Shown: positions 11,628-22,230 of the stretch, one piece after another
How the letters are laid out: each line of letters opens with the position of its first letter
How positions within the stretch are numbered: position 1 is the stretch's first letter
Assembly: GCF_036370855.1 (NCBI RefSeq)
Contig: NC_088102.1
Location: 72,115,601 to 72,179,600 of the forward strand
Origin: Dromaius novaehollandiae
Taxonomy: Eukaryota; Chordata; Aves; Casuariiformes; Dromaiidae
Direction of reading: 5' to 3'
DNA length: 64,000 nucleotides
The notes under the pieces: generated by a model
Seen by the model: the letters and a program-made list of their open reading frames with translations, nothing else
Told to the model about the DNA's origin: nothing
Database searches by the model: none
Program-made: the position numbers and the translations under genes

Positions 11628-11678
11628 GATTACAAACAAAAATACAAAGCGCACATGACAAGACAGTTCCTGCAGGCA
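11628..11678 (+). pseudogene. FISNA-like exon start of an NLRP gene, copy 1
   Basis: After a pyrimidine-rich acceptor ending at TTTAG, 17 codons read DYKQKYKAHMTRQFLQ. NLRP3-type proteins open their FISNA domain with a DYRKKYRKYVRSRF-like peptide. The similarity is lost afterwards. The piece is short, so the call rests on position after an acceptor, motif spacing, and the presence of NACHT fragments in the same units. Confidence 0.4.
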
Positions 11679-12860
11679 GTTATGATTCTAATGCACTGCT
11701 GGACCCTCCTCTCCTGCCTGAGCCCTTTCCCTAAGCACAGCAGCCTGGGAGACCTTGTTGGCAAAGCTCCTCCTCCCTTCCTCCTCCTCTATGTGCCCTT
11801 TTTCACTGGAGTTCGGGCCAGCTTATCCAGGCCATCCTCCTGAGACATCAGCTCATCTCCTGAGCCTCACGACAGACCACTCTTGTGCTCGGCGGAGGCT
11901 CTCCTTCATTCCCTGCTGGCTGTGCTGCACTTAGGCAGATGCTGGGGAGGCAAAGCCCTACCAGTGACAACACCCATGCAGAGCGATATTCACCTGGGGG
12001 ATGTCCCCACTCCTACCCAAAATGTCCCAAATGACCAGCAGGCTCAAGGGAACCAACACCGGTCTCCCATATCCCTCAGATTTGTCCAAGAGCCTCTCAG
12101 TTGCTCTGGATTTGCTCCAGGTCTCTGTGGCACTGGCACTGCAAAGAGATACTGATACACAGAAGCCTAGCGTTATCATACTCTGAAATGCAGCTGGCTG
12201 AGCAGAAACAGAAGCAGGTGGTGAGATGCTGGCTGTTCAGCAGGCCCAGCAGATGCCTGTGCTCTGACACACAGCAGCACTCGGGCTGCTGCAGCTGCTT
12301 CCCCTTGGGGGCTGGTGTGCAGTGGGGGAACCACCTCCTTCCTGCCTCAGAACTGTGTGGGGTGAGTGTGGCAGTGTGGGAACTGTGGGGCTGAGGGGCA
12401 CAGGCCTGCAGGCAACTGGATAGCACCTCCATCTGCCCGCAAGCTGCTGTGAGGGGCCCAGGCCCTCCTGCCAATGTGCCATGGAGCCTGGGGCTGGGCT
12501 TGACTTGGTGCCACCCTGGAGCTTTCTAGCCCAGAGCCAGCCCCAGTGCCTGCCCCATGTGGAGGGCTGCAGTGCGGAGGGACCTGGTGCCAGAGGTCAG
12601 CCCCACAGCAGCAAGGAGGCTGCAGCAGATGCTGACCCCTGCAGAGGACAGTCCCTGTCAAGGAAGGGCTCTTGCCACACTCCCTGGCACAGTGTGACAC
12701 ACCCAGACCCATGCGGGCTCAGGCATAGGGAGGGCCCGCACACCCTGCACCCACTGCAGCACCCAGGCAGGGAGTCCTGCTCAGATCATCATCAGGCTCC
12801 CCACGGGGACAGCCAGGCAGGCACCCACCCACTGGTGGGGAGCGCGTGATGGCAGAAGTG
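11679..12860. other. Distal upstream region of gene 2
   Basis: This is present before genes 2 to 5 (compare 25936-26895, 39575-40765 and 51790-52975) and is well conserved from about 12180 onward. No exon with consistent phase was found. It is likely to hold distal regulatory sequence for the downstream gene, but I see no specific motif that proves this. Confidence 0.4.
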
Positions 12861-13104
12861 GAGCCGAGACGCATATATGGGCATGCACGGGGATGGAGAA
12901 GGTTGTTGGAGGCTGGGGCTCTGTCAGATGGGAGATAACCCTCCTGATAACATCTCAAAAGGTGCCTAATGCCGTTGATTGGCTGCCCCGGCAGCGGGGC
13001 CTGCGCTTCTGCCTATATATTGCCCCCCCCACCACAGCAGCCTCTGGTGGCCCAGGAGGCAAGCAGGAGCTGGGGACTGCAGCATTGGGCAGGAGGTGTT
13101 TGGG
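12861..13104 (+). promoter_or_regulatory. Gene 2 proximal promoter: GATA, GATA, inverted CCAAT, TATA
   Basis: AGATAA (12933-12938), TGATAA (12945-12950), ATTGG as an inverted CCAAT (12978-12982) and TATATAT (13014-13020) stand in fixed order upstream of the ATG at 13105. The same elements at nearly the same spacing precede genes 3, 4 and 5. Paired GATA sites suit haematopoietic expression (for example GATA3 in T cells). That is inference. Confidence 0.6.
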
Positions 13105-16100
13105 ATGGCCACCATCAGCCAGCTCCTTGCCAGCGCACTGGGGCTGCTGCTGTGCGTGCAGCTCTGCAGGGGTGAGTGCCTGTGGGCTCCCCGGGGCTGG
13201 AGCTGCCTGCCCTCATGCCGAGAGTGGGAGGCAGCCCTGGGGTTGGGGAGGCCACCGTGGGGCTGGGGTGGCCTCCATGGGTCTGTGTGTGACCTTCTGG
13301 GTGGGCTTCTCAGAGGCACCAGTGGAGGCACACCACCTGGGCAGCCCTCGGGGCCCACGGTGCCTGCACTGTGCTGGGGACAGGGTTTTTGCAGTGGGGC
13401 CGAACACTGAGCACATGTGGCAGGACATGTCCTCTGCTGTGTTCACCTTGCATTGGGTGCTGGACATTCAGGGGCTGGATATGGCCCTACCTTTCTTCAC
13501 ACCTGGTGTCCTGCAGTGCACCCAAGGCTTTTCCACCCACACAGCCATATGCCAGGGTCCAAAAGCCAGGCCCGCAGTGGGGAGTGGAGGCCATCAGGGC
13601 AGGGAACAGCTGTGGGACAGAGCTCCCTGGCCAGCCTGGCAGGGCATGCTACACCAGACAACACTGACACCATGCTGGGACTCCATGTCCTCCTTTGTGG
13701 TCCCACATGGGCACCCACAGGCACCGGGGAGCTGCGACTGGTTGACGGAGGCAGCCGCTGTGCCGGCCGGGTGGAGGTGAAGCACGAGGGCCAGTGGGGC
13801 ACCGTGTGCAGCTATGACTTCATCTGGGATGTCCGTGGGGCCTCCGTGGTCTGCAGGCAGCTGGGATGTGGCACCGTGGCAAGGACTTCCCCATACATGC
13901 CGTTCGGGGCAGGGGCTGGCCGGATTTGGCTGCAACCTTTTCTATGTCGTGGCAGTGAGACAGCACTCCACCACTGTCCCCACTACGGCTGGGGCCAGCA
14001 CTACTGTGGCCATGACACAGATGTTGGGGTGACGTGCTCAGGTGAGGGATCAGGATACTCTGCCAGGGAGCAGACCCTTGGCTGTGCGCAGTTTGGAGAT
14101 GGCATGGCTATGCCCAGGGACTTCCCAATGGGGACTGCCTGGGCACAGATGGGGTGCAGGAGTGGGGCTGCAGTGCACCACACTCACGCCCTGAGGGCAC
14201 CTCTAATACAGATGCTGTGGAGCTCAGGCTGGTGAATGGAGGTGGTCCCTGTGCAGGCAGAGTGGAGGTGAAGCTGCGGGGCCAGTGGGGAACGGTGGCA
14301 GATGACGTATGGGACATGGAGGATGCCGAGGTGGTGTGTCAGCAGCTGGGCTGTGGCTCGGCCAAAAGCGCCCATGACTCGACCCACTTTGGGGGAGGGT
14401 CTGGACCTACTCAACTGGCTCTTGTGGACTGTCGCGGGGATGAGTCTGCACTCTGGGAATGCACTGTCCCGGGATGGGGGCCATACCCTGGCCCCCATGA
14501 CTGGGATGTTGGTGTGGTCTGCCAAGGTAAGAGCCATGGGGTCCCTCCAGGCTGCCTCGCACTCAGGCCCCGCTATGCCAGCACCATGGTTATGGGGGCA
14601 GCCCCCCTGCAAGCCCCCAGCGTGTTCCAGGGACCCCCAAGAGACCCCAGACTCTCTCCTCCGGCAGGGTTTGTGCGGCTGGTTGGCGGGGACTGCACCT
14701 GCTTGGGCCGCGTGGAGGTCAGGCAGGGCCGAGCCTGGGCCACCCTCTGCAAGGCCCACGTGGACCTCAACACCGCCCATGTCATCTGCAAGGAGCTGGG
14801 TTGCGGAGCAGCTCTGGCCATCACTGGGGCAGCACGCTTTGGGGCAGGAGCTGGGCCCATCTGGGACGGGGGCTTTGAGTGTGCAGGCAACGAATCCCTC
14901 CTGTCTGCCTGCACCCGAAGGCTGCCCCATGGCCAGGGCTGCACCCACGCCAGCGATGCTGCCGTCATCTGCTCCTGTAAGAGAGCAGGGTACGGGGCAG
15001 AAGCTGCAGTGGGAGGTGCGGGGAGACGGGCAGCAGGGACAGGGGTGCCCAGGGCAGGGACAGGGTAGGGAGGCTGCGGGCTGGCTTGTGGCAGCCCCCA
15101 GGGGTGTGGGAAGGCAGCGGGGTGTGGGAGGCAGAGGGCTGCCATGCCTGCATGCCCCCACCATTGCAGAGCAGGGGACATGAGGCCTTCATCTCCAGCG
15201 CCCTTTTCTCCCTCCCAGCCTACACGGGCTTCAGGCTGGTGAACGGCAGCACAGAGTGCACAGGGCAGGTGGAGCTGGAGGCACGCGGCACCTGGGGCTC
15301 CCTCTGCGATGCCGGCTGGGACATGCCCGACGCCCAGGTGCTCTGCCACCACCTCGGCTGCGGCTTTGCCACCTCCGTGCCCCGTGGAGGGTGTTTTGGG
15401 ACAGGGAGCGGCCCGCTGTGGCAGGACACATTTCACTGCAGTGGGACCAAGTCCCACCTGGGAGAGTGCCCTGCCACGGTGCTGGGGATCCCTGCCTGCT
15501 CACCGGACCACGCTGCCGCAGTCAATTGCTCAGGTGCGTGTGGGGCAGGTGGCGTCAGACAGGAGGGCCTGCTGTGGGGAGGGGACCCAGCACCCCAAAA
15601 AGGAAGGGTACCCCACTCCCCCTACTGCCACCAGGAGCTGTGGGGCACAGGGCCCATCTGGGGAAGCAGGGCCATGTCAGGGCAGGAGGAGGGCTGAGCC
15701 CAGACACGGCAGCAGGCACATGGGCAGGAGGAGGGCAGTGGGGCCGTGCTGTCCCCCAGCATCCTGTGGGACTCCTTGGCACCCCACGGTCCCCAAAGAG
15801 CCTCAGGACATCTGCCCTCTGTGCGGGGACAGGTGGCACTGAACCCCTGTGGCTGGTGGATGGGGAGAGCCGCTGCGACGGACACCTGGAGGTGGCCCTC
15901 GGTGGGGCCTGGGGCCGAGTCCTGCCACAGCAGTGGGATGCCAGCAGTGCAAGCGTGGTGTGCCGGCAGCTCCAGTGCGGCATGGTGCAGAAGGCCTATG
16001 CTGCCCCAGTGCTGGGGCCAGGCTCGAGCCCCCTGGGGCTGAGCGGGCTCCGGTGTGTGGGCACGGAGGCTCGCCTGGCCCAGTGCAACTCCACGCTGCC

Positions 16101-19100
16101 CAGCGCCGCGCCGCCGGACCACGCCGAGGAAGCGGCAGTTGTGTGCTCAGGTGAGTGTGCCGGGAAGGGCCCCGGAACACTGTGGGGGCCCGAGCGGCTG
16201 CCCCAACCCAAGCTGTCTCTGGCTGCAGGGAGCCAGCGCGTGCGGCTGGTGAGTGGCCCTGGGCGCTGTGCTGGGAGAGTGGAGGTCTACGTGCAGGGGA
16301 CCTGGAGCCGCGTCTGCGAGGACACCTGGGACCTGTGGGACGCCGCTGTCGTCTGCCACCAGTTGGGCTGCGGCGAGGTCCTGGCAGTGCCCGGCTCGGC
16401 CCGCTACGGCCGGGGCTCGGGGCCGGTGTGGCTGGGTGCTGGCGCCTGCTCCGGGGCCGAGGCGACACTCTGGGACTGCCCAGCCCCGGCACCAGCCCCA
16501 GCCCTGGCCCCAGGGCAGCGTGGCTGTAAGGAGGGTGCTGGTGCGGCAGCCATCTGCTCAGGTCAGCACCGCGCTCCACCAGGGCCAGGGCCAGCGGGGC
16601 TGTGGGACCGGTTGTGGCATCAGCCCTCCCGACCGGCCTCCCTGCCCACCTCCCCACACCCTGGGCAGTCCGGGGAGTGAGACGGCACCTTCGCCCCACT
16701 GCCCTGCCGTGTCCACTCCTTAGGATGCTTCTCATGGTGACCCGGGGAGGTGGGCGGAGTGGCCGGGACAGCAGGGGTGTCGCCCAGCCCCGCCTGAGCT
16801 GTGCCTACGCCCCCATGCTACCCCCTTGCAGAGCTCACAGCCCTGCGGCTGGCAGGCGGCAGCAGCTGCACCGGGCGCCTGGAGGTCTTCTACAACGGGA
16901 CGTGGGGCAGTGTGTGCGCCAACGGCACCAGCCCTGCCACAGCCGCTGTGGTGTGCCAGCAGCTGGGCTGTGGGGCTGGGGGCCGGCTGTCACCTACACC
17001 CACAACCACACAGGGCTCAGGCCCCGCGTGGCTGGCCTGGGTGCAGTGCGAGCTGGGGGCCGACTCCCTCTGGCACTGCCCCTCGGCACCCTGGCAGCTG
17101 CAGCCCTGTGACTCCCCTGGGGACACCCACATCTTGTGCGACGGGGAGCCTGGAGGTACCAGAGCAACTCCCACATCAGCCACGGCAACCAGCTGTCCAG
17201 ATGGCACATCCTGCACAGGTAGCTCTGCCTGCACAGGGCAGCGCGGTGGCCCCAGGGATCCTCCAGCTCGGGGTGGTGCAGCCTCTCTGTCCCACCAGCC
17301 ACTCCCCTGCATCCCGCTGTGTGTCCACAGTGATGCAGCATGGGATATGGCCAGACTCCCTCCAGCCGTGCAGCTCGTGTCGGTGTCGTCGCAGGTGCTC
17401 ACAGGACCCACACGGCAGGGGCTGGATCCATGCCAGTGCCCACCATGCTCTGCATCGTCCTGGGCACCCTGCTCTGCCTGGCCGCGGGGACCCTCACTGT
17501 GCAGGCATGGCGTGCCATGGCTCAGCACAGAGGTGGGTTGTGCCGGTGGTCTCTGGGGCTGAAGCTACTAGGACGAGGCGTCAGGGCAGAGCCAGTCAGG
17601 GCTGGGGGCTGCTGATGGCTCCGGGGACTGCCTGGCCATGGGGCGGCCCAGCTGCACAGGCTGGAGTTGGGTGTGGCAGTAGAGGCCCGGAGGCCAGCGC
17701 TGAGCGAAGGCAGGACCCGGCGCAGGACAGAGGCCAGGCAGGGGTGCCAGAGCCACTCAGAGGATGGGGCAGAGCAGTGGAGCTGGGCCACAGGGTTATC
17801 GCGGGCACAGCTGGTGACCCCCTCCATCCCACATTCTGTGCCCACGGCCTGGGGTTACGGCTGCCCTTGCTTTCTAGGCCCTGGCAGAGCCACGGATGCA
17901 ATCTCTGAGGCCGTCTATGAGGAGCTCGACTACACCCTGACACCGGAGTACCAGGAGGTGCCCAGTGTCTCAGGTGCATGCACCCTGGGACAGGAGCTTC
18001 AAGTGTTCAGGCAACGAATCTCTCCTGTCTGCCTGCACCCACAGACTGCCCCATGGCCAGGGCCACACACTCGCACCGATGCCAGTGTTGTCTGCTCTCA
18101 TAAGAGCACGGAGCACGGGGAAAAGGCTGCAGAGGGAGGCACTGGGAGACGGGCAGTGGGGACAGGGGTGCCCTGGGCAGGGACGGGGCATGGAGGCTGT
18201 GGGCTGGCTTGTGGCACCCCCCAGGGGTGTGGGGAGGCAGAGGGATGCGGGAGGCAGAGGGCTGCAATGGCCTGGCAGGCCATGACTCCCAACAGCCCCT
18301 CCCTGGCCAGCCCGGCTCAGCCCAGTGCCTCTCCGTGGGGAGGGAGGTCCCTGTACTGAGGCCCCCACGCACCCGCTGCAGCAGCTGGGCTGGGAGCCCG
18401 GCCACGTGCAGGCCATGGGGAGCTGCAGCGCAGAGGCATCTCCTGGCCCTCCACAGTCACCGCTGTGTGGCAAGGCTGTCCTGCCCAGGGTGCTGGCCAG
18501 GCCATGGGTCCAGGCAGCCTCCCCTAACGCCCCATCCTCCAGGCTCCCCGTCGGAGGGCTCAGTGATGAAGCTGCCATATTGCACCTTCCACAATGTGGA
18601 GGCCACCAGCCCCGGGACAGCAGCAGGTACGGGGCCGGGGCGCAGGACTGTGCTGCGGTGTGCCCAGAGCTGCAGCCCTCTGAGGCAGCTGGTGCCAGCA
18701 GGGGCCTCACATGGTGCCTTGGCAGCATGGCCATGTGGCCCTCGGTTATTTTCTGGCCTGGCACTTGTGGCTGGGGACAAGTCTTGGGCTGCTGGCTCCA
18801 TTCGAGAGCTGGCAGCCCCATGCAGCAGGCCCTAACATTGGCACCCCCAGTTCCACAGCCAGTGGGGGCTGGCACAACGCGGCCCCTGCCCCCGCCTTTG
18901 TTTCACTGACCATCTGTCGCAGACAACCCTGCCCAGGCACGACCTCCCAGATGGGTACAATGATGCCGCGGCCACGCTGCGCCCTGGAGTGGCCCCTGCT
19001 CAGGGGCCGAGCAAGGAAGGTGTCTCCGAGGCAGTGGGGCTGGGAGGTAAGAGGCACCACAGCCTGCGTGGCAGTGCTGCTGTTCCCAGCACCGTGCCAT

Positions 19101-19360
19101 CCCACCAGGAGAGGCAGCTTCCCCGCGCTGTGCCGCAGTGGTGGGCAGCGTGTGGGCATGGGGGGGATCCCCAGGCGGGTCCTGGCAGCCAGGGGATGAA
19201 ACAGCCGCTACAGAAACTGGCCTTGCTGACCCCAGTGGGGAGCCCACCCTCGCTGAGCCACCTGGAGCTGCCGGGAGCTGTGACAAACGCCCTAGCCTCA
19301 GCGCCTGGGGACATGGGCTACGGCGACGTTGGCGTCAGCAGCCCCGGGACATCGCTGTGA
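13105..19360 (+). CDS. Gene 2: WC1/SCART-like seven-SRCR receptor with a damaged tail exon
   Basis: Exons: 13105-13171, 13721-14041, 14212-14526, 14668-14976, 15219-15533, 15833-16150, 16229-16561, 16832-17218, 17395-17532, 17878-17973, 18543-18626, 18923-19046, 19236-19360. Signal peptide, seven SRCR domains, stalk, transmembrane helix and the AVYEELDY exon are intact. Relative to gene 1, the third cytoplasmic exon has lost five bases near its start. Used as in other copies, it stops at 18961-18963 and gives about 907 residues without the GYDD motifs. A second AG at 18949-18950, in good context, would restore the frame and keep GYNDAA and MGYGDVG (about 967 residues). SRCR3 and SRCR4 each carry an extra cysteine (GGDCTC, GGCFG). 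SRCR6 has a longer Pro/Ala loop before its seventh cysteine. The SRCR part nearly equals gene 5. A second copy of the last exons follows at 19598-20333. Confidence 0.78.
17990..18270 (+). repeat. Inserted piece of SRCR3 exon plus following intron inside a tail intron
   Basis: About 280 bases copy the 3' part of an SRCR3 exon (FKCSGNESLLSACTHRLPHG) and the first part of the SRCR3-SRCR4 intron. They interrupt the intron between cytoplasmic exons 1 and 2. Gene 3 shows the uninterrupted intron (CACCCTGGG joined to CCTGGCAGG near 32090-32105). The piece lacks the exon start, so it should not splice as a domain. Gene 6 has the same insert at 62165-62446. Confidence 0.75.
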
Positions 19361-19597
19361 GCACGATGGGGCCACGCTGCAGCAGTCCCTGGGGATGCAC
19401 GTGGTGCCATGGGGCTCTGCCCCCACGCAGCCACGGCCCAGCCTCAGAGGGCGTTGGCTGCCTGATTGACCACCCACTCAGGCCTGCCAGGGCCTACGGG
19501 CACTGTGGAGATCTGCCTCCATCATCCCGCCAACACAGCCCTCTGGCCATGCCAGACTTTGTGTGTCCTTCCACTGTGCATTTCTCTCTTTTCTATT

Positions 19598-20333
19598 GTT
19601 CTCATGGCCGGGGCACAGGGCCATGCTGCCACGTGCCCGGAGGTGCAGCCCTCTGATGCAGCTGGTGGTCTCACGTGGTGCCTGGGCAGCATGGCCATGT
19701 GGCCCTCGGTTATTTTCTGGCCTGGCATTCATGGCTGAGGACTAGCCTCAGGGCTGCTGGCTCCATCCGAGAGCTGGCAGCCCCACACAGTGGGCCCCAA
19801 CATCGGCAGCCCCAGGTCCATGGCCAGTGGGGGCTGGCACAACGCAACGCCTGCCCCAGCCTGGGTTTCACTGTCCTGTCTGTTGCAGACACCCCTGCAC
19901 TGCTCTGGCACAACCCTCCCCAAACGGGTACGGTGATGCTGCGGCCGTGGTGTACTCAGGAGAGGCCACTGCTCCGGGACTGAGCAACGGAGATGTCTCC
20001 GAGCCGGCGGCACTGGGAGGTAAGAGGCGCCGCAGCCCACACAGCAGCGCTGCTGTTCCCAGCACTGTGCTGTCTGGCCGGGAGAGGTGGCTCCCCCGTG
20101 CACTTCCGCGGCAGTGTGCAGTGCCTGGGCACAAGTGGAGCCCCGGGCCTGGACCTGGCAGACGGGGGATAAAACGGCCCCTAGAGGTACCAGCCATGCT
20201 GTCTGCAGAGGGGAGCCGGCCCTCGCTGAGCCACCCAGAGCTGCCGGGAGCCGCGACAGATGCACCAGCTTCAGCGCCCCAAGACATGGGCTACGACGAT
20301 GTTGGTGTCAGCGGCCCCGGGACGTTGCTATGA
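19598..20333 (+). pseudogene. Duplicated last exons of gene 2
   Basis: Right where the poly(A) signal of the first tail should be (CTATT at 19593-19597), the sequence jumps back to the intron after cytoplasmic exon 2. It then repeats exon 3 (19889-20019, 131 bases, frame-shifting) and exon 4 (20209-20333, intact, ending in MGYDDVGVSG plus a short end and TGA). The first tail has no ATTAAA, so transcripts probably run through to the signal at 20565. Direct splicing from exon 18543-18626 to 20209-20333 would be in frame and yield a tail with an intact last exon. Confidence 0.7.
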
Positions 20334-20564
20334 GGATGGCAGGGCCACACTGCAGCAGTCCCTGAGGACACGCGTGGTGCCATGGGGATCTGCCCCCACG
20401 CAGCCACAGGCCAGCCACAGCGGGCATCGCCTGTCTCATTAACCGCCCACTTGGGCCAGCCAGGGACTATGGGCACCATGGAGATGGGCCTCCATCATCC
20501 CTCCTGCGCAGCCCTCCAGGCGCTGCCTGAGTTTGTGCTTCCACTGTGCATTTCTCTCTCTTCT

Positions 20565-20578
20565 ATTAAAAAAATAAA
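20565..20578 (+). terminator. Poly(A) signal after the second gene 2 tail
   Basis: ATTAAA (20565-20570) and AATAAA (20573-20578) follow the duplicated tail. This is the only good poly(A) signal I see downstream of gene 2. Confidence 0.65.
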
Positions 20579-21081
20579 AAAATGTTTGGAGCCTCGGCCC
20601 CAAGGTGAGGCCTTTGGGCACATTGCCGTATCCCGGGGGTGGCTGGGGTGGACACGGAGCACGTTCTGCTCAGCGTGAGCTCTGTTGCACGGACCAGTAA
20701 CTCTCCTGCCGGCCTCACACGGCTCCAGTTAATCGCTGTTGCTGCTGCGGGTGTTTTGTCCGCACTGTCCTAAGCTGAGACGCCTCCCTACATGGCACCC
20801 TGGCTGCTGTGGCCTGCACCCGCCCCAGAGCAGCGCTGCACCAGGTCGACATTCTCCATCGCTGCTGGTGCACACTGCCCACGTCAGAGACTGCCACAGA
20901 GCAAGTGCTGCTCTGCGGAAAGAGCCAAGCATTGGCAGTGAGGCCCGATGCAGCACTGGTGGAGCAGCTGATAGGCTTCCTCTCCTCGCTGGAGGTTTCC
21001 CTTGCTGTAAGGCAGGCCTGCAGCCCAAACACAAGGGCAGGACAATAGTGTGACAAGTGGAGATGTCTTGGAGGGAGGTTA
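20571..21081. other. 3' flank of gene 2, no gene seen
   Basis: Copy of the 3' flank seen at 6352-6950, about 90 bases shorter because the last part before the CR1 is deleted. The same deletion is present at 47267-47769. Confidence 0.45.
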
Positions 21082-21969
21082 TGACACATATTCCTGTCCC
21101 TTCAGCATCTTAGGAGCCCTTTACTGCACTCACTCCAGGAGCTCCATGTCTCTCTTGTCTTGAGGAGCCCAGAACTGCACACAGCACTCCAGACGAGGCC
21201 TCCCCAGGGCTCAGCAGAGGCACAGGATCACCTCCCTCCACCTGCTGACAACACTCTGCCTAATGCAGCCCAGCATACCCTTGGCCTTCTTGGCCACAAG
21301 GGCACGGTGCTGGCTCACGGTCAGCTTGTTGTCCACCAGGCCTCCCAGGTCCTTCTCTGCACGGCTGCTTTCCAGCAGGTCAGCCACCACCCTCTACTGC
21401 TGCAGTGGGTATTCCTCCCCAGGGGCAGGCCTCTGCACTTCCCTTGATTCAGCTTCATGAGGTTCCCCTCTGCCCATCTCCCCAGACTGTCGAGCTCCCT
21501 CGGAAGGGCAGCACAGCACTCTGGGGTATCAGCCACTCCTCCTGGTTTTTGATCATCAGCACACTTGCTGTGGGTGCACTCTGTCCCTTCGTCCACGTCA
21601 CTGAGGAAGAAGATGAACAGTACTGCACCCAGCAGGGACCCCTGGCAGACACCGCTAGCTTGCTAGCTACAGGCCTCCAACGAGACTTTGTGCTGCTCAT
21701 CACAACTCTCTGAGCTCTGCCAGACAGCCAGTTTTAAGCCACCTCACTGTCTGCTCCTCTAACCCACACTTCCTCAGCTTGCCTGTGAGGATGTGATGGG
21801 AGACAGTGTCAAAAGCCTTGCTCAAGTCAAGGGAGACAACTTGCCCTGCTCTCCCCTCATCTATCCAGCCAGGCATCCCATCCTAGAAGGCTGTCATGCT
21901 GCTTAATCCCTGCTTGCTGTCTTTCACATCCCTCAACACATTAAACTCCAAATGGGCCTTGACCTTTCG
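21082..21969 (-). repeat. CR1 LINE fragment
   Basis: Antisense CR1 from the 3'UTR into reverse transcriptase (minus frame with DEGTECTHSKCADD and RWAEGNLMKLN). Part of ORF2 is deleted before it abuts the NACHT fragment. It is shorter than its relatives at 6951 and 47770. Confidence 0.8.
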
Positions 21970-21974
21970 ACAAG

Positions 21975-22230
21975 CACCACACACCACTGTGCTACTGGGA
22001 GCTATGGAGATGGGAAAGACAATGACAAGGAGGAAGATCACCGTGGAGTGGGCAGGAGCAGTCCTTTATACACAGTTTGACTATGTTTTCTACCTCAACT
22101 GGAAAGAAATCAGCCCCACTACAGCAGGGAGTGCAGCACACTTGATTTCCAAGCTCTGTCATTGCCCCTACTTGGACTCTTCCATCTGGGCTGGACCAGA
22201 AGCACCTCTGCCTGGAGCCAGCACTTGCAT
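21975..22230 (+). pseudogene. NLRP-type NACHT domain fragment, copy 2
   Basis: Same fragment as at 8462 but truncated at its 5' end by CR1 sequence. The Walker A reads GAMEMGKT: the loose G-x4-GKT pattern is kept, but the Gly-Ala-Ala-Gly typical of NLRs is lost. The rest (RKITVEWAG, FDYVFYLNWKEIS) is unchanged. Confidence 0.68.
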
